Below are positions 1 through 8,949 of a stretch of 64,000 nt of DNA, in pieces. Position 1 is the stretch's first letter. Every line of letters begins with the position of its first letter. The DNA is from Alphaproteobacteria bacterium (GTDB lineage: Bacteria; Pseudomonadota; Alphaproteobacteria; GCA-2731375). The position numbers were made by a program, and so were the translations under genes. Below the pieces are notes generated by a model. That model ran no database searches and was not told where the DNA came from. It saw nothing but the letters and a program-made list of their open reading frames with translations. The stretch covers positions 1-64,000 of the forward strand of contig JADHTB010000007.1 of NCBI GenBank assembly GCA_016776605.1. Direction: 5' to 3'.

Positions 1-139
1 CGGCCTTCGGTGGCGCCCCTAAGCCATTCTGGTGCGTTGCGCCGCTTGCCCGATGCACCACATCGCGCTGCGCAACGCGCCTACCCGAATGCCTTAGGGG
101 CACCATCAAATGGACCAGAATATCCCGGAAATGCTCTAG
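1..139. repeat. Long imperfect palindromic intergenic element
   Basis: There is no gene here. Bases 9-42 pair imperfectly with 70-104, for example GCGTTGCGC with GCGCAACGC, and CCCCTAAGCCATTC with the complement of GAATGCCTTAGGGG. A smaller inner hairpin (CGATG/CATCG, 51-65) sits in the loop. Bases 113-139 read, on the minus strand, as CTAGAGCATTTCCGGG, the same end motif as the other dispersed palindromes in the window. The TAG stop of the DUF1330 gene lies inside that end. This is probably a dispersed repeat that may also work as a transcription terminator. Confidence 0.55.
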
Positions 140-423
140 GCCGACTCCGCCAACGTAAACAGCATATCGGCTGCCTCGTCCCGATTGGGGATCAAGGCTT
201 GATAGGCCGCGCTTTGGTACCAATTGCGCGCGCTATCGGCATCTGGAAATTCGATCAGTACGAACACATCATAATCGGCGTCGCCGGTCAGGGTTTCCAG
301 GATGGGGGCACGGGCCGCGAATTTTCCCCCATGCGCGGCAAGAGTTGGCCCGGCTGCCTTGGCATAGACCCCAAGTTTTTCCGGATCCTTGATTTTCGCA
401 TGCACGACGACATAAGCGGTCAT
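136..423 (-). CDS. DUF1330 family protein
   Basis: A 95-residue protein that begins MTAYVVVHAKIKDPEKLGVY and contains the FPDADSARNWYQSAAYQALIPNR segment typical of DUF1330, a small ferredoxin-like alpha/beta barrel family related to Dabb and EthD. Members are dimeric, and their substrates are mostly unknown. The start is backed by a GAGGAA ribosome site about 8 bases upstream. The TAG stop is contributed by a dispersed palindromic repeat. The next genes upstream on the same strand are a VOC protein and an SMP-30 lactonase, so the three may form a small degradative group. The family call is firm and the function is unknown. Confidence 0.85.
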   Translation of the reverse strand: MTAYVVVHAKIKDPEKLGVYAKAAGPTLAAHGGKFAARAPILETLTGDADYDVFVLIEFPDADSARNWYQSAAYQALIPNRDEAADMLFTLAESA

Positions 424-497
424 TCGTCATTCCTCAAAATAGTCGGTTGATATTGATCGATTATTCTTAACATGGGGCCGCAACCCATACATAGCCA

Positions 498-902
498 TCA
501 TTGGCCTGACAGATAGGCGACCAGTTCCGGCGGCGTCAGGTCGGCATCGGCTTGAAACAGCTCTAACAGCACGTTGTCGGGGGCGGCGCACATGATGTAA
601 CGCCAATTGCCGAACTCGCGAATATCGCCGCGAAAGGCCACGCCCTTCGCCCGCATTGCCGCCACCAATGCCGGCAGATCATCGCAGCAGACACCAAGGT
701 GATGCACCGCGCCCCGGCCCTGATCCCTGGGTGCTTGGTCATAGATATGCAGCCGGCCCTCACCCACCCGCATGAAAACGTTGCGGGCGCCGCCGAATTC
801 GCCGTCGAACACCACTTCGCCGCCCAGCATCTCCCGCCACCAGGCCACCGTGGCGGATATATCCGAGGCGAAGATATGGCTGTGATGCAGACTCGCGGTC
901 AT
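498..902 (-). CDS. VOC (glyoxalase/bleomycin-resistance-like) protein
   Basis: A 134-residue protein with one full vicinal-oxygen-chelate module. It starts with LHHSHIFASDISATVAWWREML, and the second half carries VHHLGVCCDDLPALVAAM and ends with a metal-site-like LLELFQ. Candidate metal ligands are the His near residue 8, the His pair near residue 72 and the Glu of LLELF. VOC enzymes include glyoxalases, dioxygenases and epimerases, and the sequence alone does not choose between them. It lies 18 bases downstream of the SMP-30 gene on the same strand and is probably co-transcribed with it. A catabolic role is inferred from that context. Confidence 0.8.
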   Translation of the reverse strand: MTASLHHSHIFASDISATVAWWREMLGGEVVFDGEFGGARNVFMRVGEGRLHIYDQAPRDQGRGAVHHLGVCCDDLPALVAAMRAKGVAFRGDIREFGNWRYIMCAAPDNVLLELFQADADLTPPELVAYLSGQ

Positions 903-920
903 CGGCCCGGAACGAACCTG

Positions 921-1787
921 CTATTTACCAGCGGCGGGGGCGACGGCGACGGCTGCAGGCGCCAGGGGCAGGCCGGCCACATCGGCGCGCATGCGATAGA
1001 CCGTGCCGGCATCATCGCGGTCGGTGCCCCGCGAACCGGTGACGACATAGAAATCCATCAGATCATCGCCGCCAAAGCAGACGGAAGTGACCATGGGCAA
1101 CGGACAGGAAATGCTCCGGCGCAGGCTGCCATCGGGTTCGAACACCTCGACCCGGCTGCCGTTCGCGATGGCGACCCAGACGCTGCCATCGACGGCCACC
1201 GCCAAGCCATCGGGTATGCCGTCGGCGACCGTGGCGAAGGTACGGTGGGGGCTAAGATCGCCGTTCGTGGCAACATCATAGACCCGCACCAGATTGCGCA
1301 GTGATTCCGAATGATACAATTTGCCGCCATCGGGCGAGAAACCCAGGCCGTTGGTCAATATTATATCCCGGCCCACCACGCGGGCACTGCCATCCAGATC
1401 GATGCAATACAGATCGCCCGGCTTCGGCTCCTCATCGTGACCGACGGGGCTGAAAGCCAGCGCACCGGCATAGACCCGGCCCTTGGCATCGGTGGTGATA
1501 TCGTTGAAACCGATCCGCCCGGCCTCTGGGTCATCGGACAACAGCACCTGGGTCGGTCCGCCGTCCGCCGGCTTAAACGCGATACTGCGTCCGGAGACCA
1601 CCAGGCCGCCGTTTTCATGCAGGGTCAGGCCGCCCATGCCCCGGCGATGCTCGATCACCTGGCTGATACCGCCATCCGGGGCCAGACAAAAGGCGCCGCC
1701 ATTAATGACGTCGGCATAGATCAAACCACGGCTGGCATCCCACACCGGCCCTTCGATCAGGCCATATCCCGTTGCCAAGGCTTCCAT
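921..1787 (-). CDS. SMP-30/gluconolactonase-like six-bladed propeller protein
   Basis: A 288-residue protein of the SMP-30/gluconolactonase/LRE family, Ca- or Zn-dependent lactonases with a six-bladed beta-propeller. The family metal-site segments are visible: the Glu in GLIEGPVWD near residue 12, the Asn in TNGLGFSPDGGKLYHSES, and the Asp in PDGLAVAVDGSVWVA. There is no signal peptide, so it should be cytoplasmic. The start has a strong GGGAGCGGGA site. It lies 26 bases after lysK on the same strand. Hydrolysis of a sugar lactone or related lactone is likely, but the substrate is unknown. Confidence 0.85.
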   Translation of the reverse strand: MEALATGYGLIEGPVWDASRGLIYADVINGGAFCLAPDGGISQVIEHRRGMGGLTLHENGGLVVSGRSIAFKPADGGPTQVLLSDDPEAGRIGFNDITTDAKGRVYAGALAFSPVGHDEEPKPGDLYCIDLDGSARVVGRDIILTNGLGFSPDGGKLYHSESLRNLVRVYDVATNGDLSPHRTFATVADGIPDGLAVAVDGSVWVAIANGSRVEVFEPDGSLRRSISCPLPMVTSVCFGGDDLMDFYVVTGSRGTDRDDAGTVYRMRADVAGLPLAPAAVAVAPAAGK

Positions 1788-1813
1788 TTCCCGCTCCCTT
1801 TATGGTTGTTTGG

Positions 1814-3400
1814 CTACTCCGCGGCTAAATCATCGCCTGCCAGGGCCCGGCGCACAAGCGTTGCCGTTTCCCCAACGCCATACAGCGCCGCGAAGGAGCC
1901 GAAACGGGGCCCCTGGCTTTGCCCAAACAGCACCTCATACAGGGCCTTGAACCAATCGCGCAGGTTCTCGAAATTGTGCGTCTTGCCGATTTCATAAATC
2001 TGGTTCTGGATATCCGTTCCCGAAAGGTCCGGATCCATTGCCTCCAGCGCCGCCAATAAATCCACCATTGCCGCCCGTTCCTGATCGTTGGGCTGGCGGT
2101 AGCTTTTGTGCGGCTTCACGAAATCCCGGTAATAGTTGATGGCATAGCCCACCAGGGCATCCAGCATGGGATGATTTTCCGCCGTGGCGCCCGGCGCATA
2201 GCGCGAGATAAAGCCCCAAAGCACCGCGGGGTCTTCGGAATTGCAGGCCCCGGCCAGGTTCATCAACAGGCCAAAGGTCAATGGCACGTCCTGCTGGGGC
2301 GGCTGGCCGGCGTGGATATGCCAGGCCGGATTGGCCAGTTTTTCCCCTGCGTCCTGTTCGGGGTAGCTCGCCAAAAAGCGCAGATAATCATCGGCCGCCC
2401 TGGGGATGACGTCAAAAAACAGGCGCTTGGCCCGGCGCGGTTGTTGAAACATATACAGCGACAGGCTTTCAGGGGCCGCGTAACGCAGCCATTCCTCGAT
2501 GCTCAAACCGTTGCCACGGGATTTGGAAATTTTCTCGCCGTTTTCATCCAGAAATAATTCATAGGTGAAGCTTTCAGGCGGACGGGCGCCCAAAATACGG
2601 CAAATCTTGGAAGACAAGCGTACGGATTCGATCAAATCCTTGCCGGACATCTCGTAATCCACATCCAGAGCGAACCAGCGCATGGCCCAATCCGCCTTCC
2701 ATTGCAGCTTGCATTTTCCGCCTGTCACCGGCACCTCGACCTTGCGGCCTGCCTGGTTTTCATAGGTGACAGTGCCCGCATCCAGATCCCGTGCAATGAT
2801 CGGCACCTGCAACACCCGTCCGGTATCCGGACAGAGGGGCAGGAACGGGCTGTAGGTGGCCCGGCGTTCGGCCCCCAGGGTCGGCAGGATCACGCCCATG
2901 ACCTTGTCATATTCCCGCAGCACCGCCAGCAGGGCCGCATCAAACTGGCCCGATTGATAGCAGTCCGTGGACGAGACAAATTCATAGTCAAAGCCGAACT
3001 GATCCAGAAAAGCCTGCAGACGGGCGTTGTTATGGGCACCAAAGCTGTCGTGAGTGCCGAATGGATCGGGCACCTGGGTCAGGGGCATTTCCAAATGCTG
3101 GCTCAACATCTCCTTGTTGGGGACATTGTCGGGAACCTTGCGCAAGCCGTCCATGTCGTCGGAAAACGCCACCAGCCGGGTCGGAATATCGCACAGTTCG
3201 TGAAAAGCCCGGCGCACCATGGAAGTTCGCGCCACCTCGCCAAAGGTACCAATGTGGGGCAGGCCCGAGGGGCCATACCCGGTTTCAAACAACACATGGC
3301 CCTTTTCAGGCGTCTGCCCATTCACCCGTTTCAGCAGCGAACGCGCCTCTTCAAACGGCCAAGCCTTGCTGTCAGCAGCAATTTCGGTATTTTTTGTCAT
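1814..3400 (-). CDS. lysK: Lysyl-tRNA synthetase, class I
   Basis: A 528-residue cytoplasmic enzyme that charges tRNA-Lys. It is the archaeal-type class I LysRS, which many alphaproteobacteria use in place of class II LysS. The class I signature is [10 protein letters not shown] with HIG at residues 49-51, and the KMSKS-type loop is KISKS near residue 290. The length is normal for the family. The start chosen is the ATG giving [12 protein letters not shown], with AAGGAA upstream. The open frame continues 76 codons further but with no sensible sequence. It is transcribed divergently from the DinG-type helicase, with 95 bases between them. Confidence 0.96.
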   Translation of the reverse strand: MTKNTEIAADSKAWPFEEARSLLKRVNGQTPEKGHVLFETGYGPSGLPHIGTFGEVARTSMVRRAFHELCDIPTRLVAFSDDMDGLRKVPDNVPNKEMLSQHLEMPLTQVPDPFGTHDSFGAHNNARLQAFLDQFGFDYEFVSSTDCYQSGQFDAALLAVLREYDKVMGVILPTLGAERRATYSPFLPLCPDTGRVLQVPIIARDLDAGTVTYENQAGRKVEVPVTGGKCKLQWKADWAMRWFALDVDYEMSGKDLIESVRLSSKICRILGARPPESFTYELFLDENGEKISKSRGNGLSIEEWLRYAAPESLSLYMFQQPRRAKRLFFDVIPRAADDYLRFLASYPEQDAGEKLANPAWHIHAGQPPQQDVPLTFGLLMNLAGACNSEDPAVLWGFISRYAPGATAENHPMLDALVGYAINYYRDFVKPHKSYRQPNDQERAAMVDLLAALEAMDPDLSGTDIQNQIYEIGKTHNFENLRDWFKALYEVLFGQSQGPRFGSFAALYGVGETATLVRRALAGDDLAAE

Positions 3401-3495
3401 GCTATTGGTTCCTTGCGGGGCTGGCACATTAGAGCACAATTCCAGCCAGTCAACAGGTGGTGGGCCGGGCGGTCCCGGCCTATAGTGCGGCCAGA

Positions 3496-6234
3496 ATGAA
3501 TACGCCCCCGCCAAAGCCCGAAACAGTTGATTTTGCCGCCCCCGCAATGGTGGCGGGCGCGCGCGTGACCACCTGGTTGAGCGTGGATGGCGAGGTTGAG
3601 GAACTAAGCGGCGCCGCGGCGATGACAAGGGCCAAGGATGAATTGCCCATCGTCTGCCATGCCCTGGCCACGGCCTCGCGATTGGGCGCGCGGTCTTTTG
3701 CCGCCTATGACATTCTCGAACTTTTTGCCTTCACCCGCCCGGCGCAATTCTGCCTGCCCACCCCGGGTGGCCTTGCCACGGCCCTGAACCTGGCACCGCC
3801 CAGGGATGCGGCGGACGGCGCCATGGCTCTGCAAGGAGCGGCGCGGGCGCTGCTGGGAGAGCTGACCGCCAGCCGCGTGGGACGGGAACGCCACAATGAA
3901 CGTCTGGGTGCCCTGGCGATGACCATGGCGCGGGCCGGCTGGCGCTGGGGGCCTGCTGTCCTGGCCGCCCTGGGAGTGCCGGCGGACGGCGATTTGGCTG
4001 GCGCCATGAACGCCTGGCAACGCCTGCCCGAGCGCGAGGACAGCGCACCACCACCACCCCCCACCGATCATGCCATCAGCCCGGAGGCCGCCCGCGAACA
4101 ACTGGCGGCATTGATTGGCGCAGGTGCTGAAAGCCGGCCGCAGCAGTTCGATTACGCCGCTGCCGCCGCCGGCGCCTTTCTGCCCCGTCAGGAGGCCGGC
4201 ATGCCGCGCCTGGTCCTGGCCGAGGCAGGCACCGGCGTCGGCAAGACCCTGGGCTATATTGCACCGGCCAGCCTGTGGGCGCGCAAGAATGGCGGCACGG
4301 TCTGGCTGTCCACCTATACCCGTAACCTGCAACGGCAGATCGACGGCGAGTTGGACCGCCTGTACCCGGACCCAAAACAAAAGCGCCGCAACGTGGTGGT
4401 GCGCAAAGGCCGGGAGAATTACCTGTGCCTGCTGAATTTCGAGGACGCCACCAAGGCCTTGGCCACCTCGCCGGGCGGCACCATCGCCCTGGGCCTGATC
4501 GCGCGCTGGGTTGAACACAGCCGGGATGGGGACATGGTGGGTGGCGATTTCCCCGCCTGGCTGGCCACCCTGTTCGGCGGCGGCACGATTTCCAGCCTGA
4601 CCGACCGGCGCGGCGAATGCATCTATTCCGCCTGCCGCCATTATTCGAAATGCTTCATTGAACGCAGCCGCCGAGAATCCGAGCGGGCCGAGATCGTCGT
4701 CGCCAACCATGCCCTGGTGATGATCCGCGCGGTGTTGGAGGCCGGCAGCGGGCAATTGCCCCTGCGCTATGTCTTTGACGAGGGGCACCATGTCTTTGAC
4801 GCCGCCGACAGCGCCTTTGCCGCCCACGTCGCGGGCAGCGAGGGGGCCGAATTGCGCCGCTGGCTGTTGGGCAACGAAGGCGGCCGCGGTGGCCGGGGGC
4901 GGGCCCGTGGCCTGGAAGCGCGGATCGGCGATCTGATCGGCGACGATGACGACATGGCCGTGCTGCAAAACAGCCTCCGCGCCGCCTCTGCCCTGGCCGC
5001 GCCCGGCTGGCTGCAACGGTTGGCCGAAAATGCGCCCAGCGGACCCATGGAAAGCTTTCTGGCGGCAGTCCGCCATGTGGTCCTGGCCCGTGTGGACAAC
5101 GACCGCTCTCCCTATGGCCTGGAGGTTTCGGTGGCGGAGCCGGAGGCGGATCTGTTGCAGGCGGCCAGCGAGGCCGCCGCCGGTTTCGAGGCCCTGCGCC
5201 GGCCCCTGTTGGAGCTGGGCCGGCGGCTGCTGGCCCGCCTGGATGACGAGGCCGACGAATTGGATACCCCGACCCGGCTGCGCATCGAGGCAGGCGCGCG
5301 CAGCCTTAAACGCCGGGCCGATATGGTTCAGGCCTGGCGCGCCATGCTGCTGGATCTGGGTCAGGACACGCCGGGCCTGTTTGTGGATTGGTTCGCTATC
5401 GAGCGTCAGGCCGGGCGCGACCGGGATGTGGGCATGCACCGCCATTGGGTTGATCCCAGCCAGCCCTTTGCCGAGGCGGTGCTGCGCCAGGCCCACGGGG
5501 TGCTGATCACCTCGGCCACCCTGCGCGACAACCCGCCCGATGCGCCGGATGACTGGACCGCGGCCGAGGTCCGCACCGGTGCCCTGCATCTGGCCCAACC
5601 GGCGATGCGGGCCAGCCTGGCCTCGCCCTTCGACTACCCCGGCGCCACCCGTATCCTGGTGGTCGGCGACGTCAACCGAAACCAGCCCGATCAGGTGGCC
5701 GCCGCCTATCGGGAATTGTTCCTGGCGGCCAACGGCGGCGCCCTGGGCCTGTTCACGGCGATCCAGCGCCTGCGCGCGATCCACCAGCGCATTGCCAAGC
5801 CGCTTGATGAGAGAGGCATTCCGCTGTTGGCCCAGCATGTGGACGCCATGGATACGGGCACCCTGGTGGATATTTTCCGGGCCGAGGAAAACACCTGTCT
5901 GTTGGGCACCGATGCGGTGCGTGACGGCGTCGATGTGCCGGGCCGTTCCCTGCGGCTGATCGTGTTCGATAGGGTGCCCTGGCCGCGCCCGGATATCCTG
6001 CACCGGGCCCGCAAGAAAAGCTTTGGCCGCGGCTATGACGACATGATCGCGCGCCTGCGCCTGAAGCAGGCCTATGGCCGCCTGCTGCGCCGGGCCGATG
6101 ACAAGGGCGTGTTCGTCATGCTGGACGCCATGCTGCCCAGCCGCCTGACCACCGCCTTCCCCCCCGGCGTGGAGGTTCAGCGCATGGGTCTGGCCGAGGC
6201 GATCAAGGAAACCCGAGATTTCCTCAAGGATTAA
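3496..6234 (+). CDS. DinG/Rad3-type ATP-dependent DNA helicase
   Basis: A 912-residue superfamily 2 helicase of the DinG/XPD type. Walker A is [16 protein letters not shown] near residue 243. The Walker B/DEAH-type box is [12 protein letters not shown] near residue 427. Between them, spaced cysteines ([20 protein letters not shown]) fit an Fe-S cluster domain. The C-terminal part has [30 protein letters not shown] and [15 protein letters not shown], matching motifs V and VI. A role in unwinding DNA during repair or recombination is the family expectation. The start at [13 protein letters not shown] is preferred to an upstream ATG because the conserved sequence begins there. Confidence 0.9.
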   Translation: MNTPPPKPETVDFAAPAMVAGARVTTWLSVDGEVEELSGAAAMTRAKDELPIVCHALATASRLGARSFAAYDILELFAFTRPAQFCLPTPGGLATALNLAPPRDAADGAMALQGAARALLGELTASRVGRERHNERLGALAMTMARAGWRWGPAVLAALGVPADGDLAGAMNAWQRLPEREDSAPPPPPTDHAISPEAAREQLAALIGAGAESRPQQFDYAAAAAGAFLPRQEAGMPRLVLAEAGTGVGKTLGYIAPASLWARKNGGTVWLSTYTRNLQRQIDGELDRLYPDPKQKRRNVVVRKGRENYLCLLNFEDATKALATSPGGTIALGLIARWVEHSRDGDMVGGDFPAWLATLFGGGTISSLTDRRGECIYSACRHYSKCFIERSRRESERAEIVVANHALVMIRAVLEAGSGQLPLRYVFDEGHHVFDAADSAFAAHVAGSEGAELRRWLLGNEGGRGGRGRARGLEARIGDLIGDDDDMAVLQNSLRAASALAAPGWLQRLAENAPSGPMESFLAAVRHVVLARVDNDRSPYGLEVSVAEPEADLLQAASEAAAGFEALRRPLLELGRRLLARLDDEADELDTPTRLRIEAGARSLKRRADMVQAWRAMLLDLGQDTPGLFVDWFAIERQAGRDRDVGMHRHWVDPSQPFAEAVLRQAHGVLITSATLRDNPPDAPDDWTAAEVRTGALHLAQPAMRASLASPFDYPGATRILVVGDVNRNQPDQVAAAYRELFLAANGGALGLFTAIQRLRAIHQRIAKPLDERGIPLLAQHVDAMDTGTLVDIFRAEENTCLLGTDAVRDGVDVPGRSLRLIVFDRVPWPRPDILHRARKKSFGRGYDDMIARLRLKQAYGRLLRRADDKGVFVMLDAMLPSRLTTAFPPGVEVQRMGLAEAIKETRDFLKD

Positions 6235-6328
6235 GCCGGCGGGTTGACGATTATTCATCGCCGCGCATTTCCATCACGGCGCGGCCCGGTTAAGATCGGG
6301 GTCAACAGATGAAAAATTGGGGTAGCAC

Positions 6329-8002
6329 ATGACCGAGTCCTTCAACGTTGGCGATCTGGTCGCCGAATTTCTGCAGCAATGCGGCGTCACGACGGCCTAT
6401 GGCGTGGTCTCGGTCCATAACATTCCCATGTTGGACGGCATCGGGCGGCGTAATGCCATCCGCTTCGTGCCCAGCCGGGGCGAGGCGGGGGGCGGCCATA
6501 TGGCGGACGCCCATGCCCGCGTCTCGGGTGGTCTTGGGGTGTTGTTTTCCTCCACCGGGCCAGGTGCGGCCAATACGCCCGGCGCTTTGGTCGAAGCACG
6601 CTTTGCCGCCACCCCCCTGCTGCATCTTACCGGGCAAAGTGCGCGGCAGAATTTGGGCACGGGCCAGGGCGCGGTGCACGATGTACCCGATCAATTGGGC
6701 ATGCTGGCAGCCGTGTCCAAGAAAGCCTACCGCATCGAGTCGGCGCAGACCGCCTTCGCCACTCTGTGCGAGGCGGCGGCACAGGCGCTGACCCCGCCCA
6801 TGGGGCCGGTCAGCGTGGAAATACCCATCGATGTGCAACGCACCAACATTGCCCGGCCCGAGGCCCTGGATAATCTGGTGCTGCCCATTCCCAGCCCCCG
6901 CGCGCCAAGTGCGGGCGAGTTGGACCGGGCGGCGGATGCCCTGGCCAACGCCAAACGGCCGCTGCTGTGGTGCGGCGGCGGCGCCCGCGAGGCCGGCGCG
7001 GCCGTGGCCCGGTTGGTGGCGTTGGGCGTACCCCTGGTCACCTCCTGGCAGGGCCGGGGCGTCATGGCCGAGGATCAGCCGATGACCCTGGGCGGCCTGA
7101 ACGGCAACGGCAGTCCCCTGGTGGAGGCTTTTTACGAGACCGTCGATCTGATGATCGTCGCCGGGAGCCGCCTGCGCGGCCACGAAACCCGGGACATGAC
7201 CATGACCCTGCCGGCCCGGCGGATTCAGATCGACGTGGACCCGTTGGCCAATGGCCGCACCTATGATTGCGAACAATTTATCTGTGCCGACGTGGCCCTG
7301 ACCCTGGATGCCCTGGCCGACCGTCTGGAAGGCAGAATGTCCGTGCAGGCCGGCTATGAGGTGGAAATCGGAAAATTGAAGGCCGACGCCACCACCGCTT
7401 ATCTGGGTATTCTGGAACAATACGCGGGCTTTCCCGCGGCCCTGCGCCAGGCCATGCCGCGTGATGCCCTGTTCGTGCGCGACGTTACCCTGAACAATTC
7501 CACCTGGGGCAACCGTATCTTTCCCCTGTATGGCCCCCGCGACAGCGTCTATCCGGTTGGCGCCGGCATCGGCCCCGGCTCCGCCCTGGGCATCGGGGCG
7601 GCGATTGCGGCCGCCGGCGATGGCCGCAAGACCGTGGCCATGTGCGGCGACGGCGGCTTTAACCTGGGGCTGGCGGAACTGCCCACGGCGGTGCAGGAAG
7701 GCGCCGATGTGACCTTTCTGGTGATGAACGACGGCGGCTATGGCGTGATCGGCCATATCCAGGACGCCATGTATGGGGAACGGCGCTATTTCGGCGACGT
7801 GCGCGGCGCCAATCTAAAAATCATGGCCGAGGCCACGGGCATGCCCTATTGGAAAGTCGGCAATGTGGAGGAATTCGGCGCCGTTGTGGCGGAAGCCATC
7901 GCCCACGCCGGTCCGGCCCTGGTGGAAGTGGACATGGTCGCCATCGGCCCCTACCCCCGCTATTTCGCCCCACCGCCCTTTGCGGAAGCGTCAAAGGATT
8001 GA
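6329..8002 (+). CDS. Thiamine diphosphate-dependent enzyme (acetolactate synthase-like)
   Basis: A 557-residue ThDP enzyme with the three-domain order of acetolactate synthase, benzoylformate decarboxylase and their relatives. The N-terminal Pyr domain carries the catalytic Glu in VPSRGEAGGGHMADAHAR near residue 51. A central domain follows. The C-terminal PP domain has the cofactor motif CGDGGFNLGLAELPTA, followed by NDGGYGVI. No regulatory subunit or other ilv gene is adjacent, so housekeeping branched-chain synthesis is not indicated; a decarboxylase or carboligase on a 2-oxo acid is equally possible. It is convergent with a class IV aminotransferase. A purine-rich GGGG precedes the start. 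Confidence 0.85.
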   Translation: MTESFNVGDLVAEFLQQCGVTTAYGVVSVHNIPMLDGIGRRNAIRFVPSRGEAGGGHMADAHARVSGGLGVLFSSTGPGAANTPGALVEARFAATPLLHLTGQSARQNLGTGQGAVHDVPDQLGMLAAVSKKAYRIESAQTAFATLCEAAAQALTPPMGPVSVEIPIDVQRTNIARPEALDNLVLPIPSPRAPSAGELDRAADALANAKRPLLWCGGGAREAGAAVARLVALGVPLVTSWQGRGVMAEDQPMTLGGLNGNGSPLVEAFYETVDLMIVAGSRLRGHETRDMTMTLPARRIQIDVDPLANGRTYDCEQFICADVALTLDALADRLEGRMSVQAGYEVEIGKLKADATTAYLGILEQYAGFPAALRQAMPRDALFVRDVTLNNSTWGNRIFPLYGPRDSVYPVGAGIGPGSALGIGAAIAAAGDGRKTVAMCGDGGFNLGLAELPTAVQEGADVTFLVMNDGGYGVIGHIQDAMYGERRYFGDVRGANLKIMAEATGMPYWKVGNVEEFGAVVAEAIAHAGPALVEVDMVAIGPYPRYFAPPPFAEASKD

Positions 8003-8007
8003 GGGAG

Positions 8008-8853
8008 CTAAAAAACCGAGAAGCCCTGGGCGTATTCGAAATAGAGTTCTTTGGCGCGGCGGCTGATGGGGCCGGGTTGTAGCTCGCGGTCCTCGAACTG
8101 GGTGATGGGGCGGATCTTGGCGTGGTTGCCGGAGGAGAAGATTTCGTCGGCGGCCATCAAATCATCCACGGTCAGGGTGCCTTCGATCACTTCCACGCCG
8201 TCGCCGCGCAACAGCTGAATAGTGCGCTGGCGGGTCACGCCGTTCAAAAAGGTGCCGTTGATGGCGGGGGTCATGGCCACGCCGTCCTTGACGATCCACA
8301 GGTTGGACGAGAGGAATTCGGCCACGTTGCCGTTCGGGTCCAGGATCACCGCATTGTCGAAACCGCGCTTGGCCGCATCGGTCAGGGCCAGGGCGGTATT
8401 GGGATACAGGCAGGATGCCTTGGCCGTGGTCGGCGCCATGTCCCGGGCCGGGCGGCGGCGCGATGACATACAGACCTTGAACGGCCCCTCGGGCGGCAGG
8501 GGGTTGTCATAGATCGCCAGCACGAAATCGGTGCTATCGGGGTCCGGCGTCAAAAAGCCCTCGCGGGCATAGAACATGGGCCGGATATAAAGCTCCATTT
8601 CCCTGGGCAGTTGGCGCACCCCGGCGCGGCAAAGTTCGGCAATTTCGCCGGCTTCAATCTTTGGCGCCAACAGCATGTTTTGGGCCGAGGTGCACAGCCG
8701 GGCGCAATGCTCCTCCACATCCGGCACCAGGCCGCCAATGGAGCGCGCCCCATCGAACACCACCGAGGCCATCCAGAAGGCGTGGTTCATGGGGCCGATC
8801 AGCATGGGTTGCTGTTCGTGCCATTTTCCATCGTGAAAAAATACCGCGTTCAT
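8008..8853 (-). CDS. Class IV (branched-chain type) aminotransferase
   Basis: A PLP enzyme of fold type IV, 281 residues. Recognisable segments are MNHAFWMASVVFDGARS, the Lys-bearing TTAKASCLYPNTALALTDA (the PLP Schiff-base lysine is expected here), NVAEFLSSNLWIV, and the cofactor loop GVTRQRTIQLL. Family members are branched-chain aminotransferases (IlvE), D-amino acid transaminases and aminodeoxychorismate lyases; the pattern fits a branched-chain-like transaminase best. The start MNAVFFHDG is chosen because GGAG lies 8 bases upstream. An ATG five codons earlier is the alternative. It lies convergent to the ThDP enzyme gene, 5 bases away. Confidence 0.85.
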   Translation of the reverse strand: MNAVFFHDGKWHEQQPMLIGPMNHAFWMASVVFDGARSIGGLVPDVEEHCARLCTSAQNMLLAPKIEAGEIAELCRAGVRQLPREMELYIRPMFYAREGFLTPDPDSTDFVLAIYDNPLPPEGPFKVCMSSRRRPARDMAPTTAKASCLYPNTALALTDAAKRGFDNAVILDPNGNVAEFLSSNLWIVKDGVAMTPAINGTFLNGVTRQRTIQLLRGDGVEVIEGTLTVDDLMAADEIFSSGNHAKIRPITQFEDRELQPGPISRRAKELYFEYAQGFSVF

Positions 8854-8896
8854 GGCAGTCTCCGTCATACAAAAACCGGGTCGGTGTCATCAATCT

Positions 8897-8925
8897 CATG
8901 GCCCATAGCCCCTAACGGGGCCATG
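8897..8925 (-). terminator. Possible hairpin between two minus-strand genes
   Basis: CATGGCCC at 8897-8904 pairs with GGGCCATG at 8918-8925 around a 13-base loop. It lies after the stop of the molybdenum hydroxylase gene and before the aminotransferase start. There is no T-run after it on either strand, so a rho-independent terminator is not demonstrated. Confidence 0.3.
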
Positions 8926-8949
8926 GTCACGCTATTCATGAGATCCTGG

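Noticed and set aside
3604-6258. An 884-codon open frame on the minus strand opposite the DinG-type helicase
   Set aside because: It lies antisense to a gene with clear helicase motifs. Its translation is Gly/Gln/His-rich with no family pattern, as expected from the high-GC reverse phase.
6309-6332. A seven-codon frame overlapping the ThDP enzyme start (ATGAAAAATTGGGG then GTAGCACATGA)
   Set aside because: It ends in an ATGA overlap and could be a leader peptide, but it has no regulatory-type codon run and such frames are common by chance.
6302-7756. A 484-codon minus-strand open frame opposite the ThDP enzyme
   Set aside because: It is antisense to a gene with intact ThDP motifs and has no recognisable domain.
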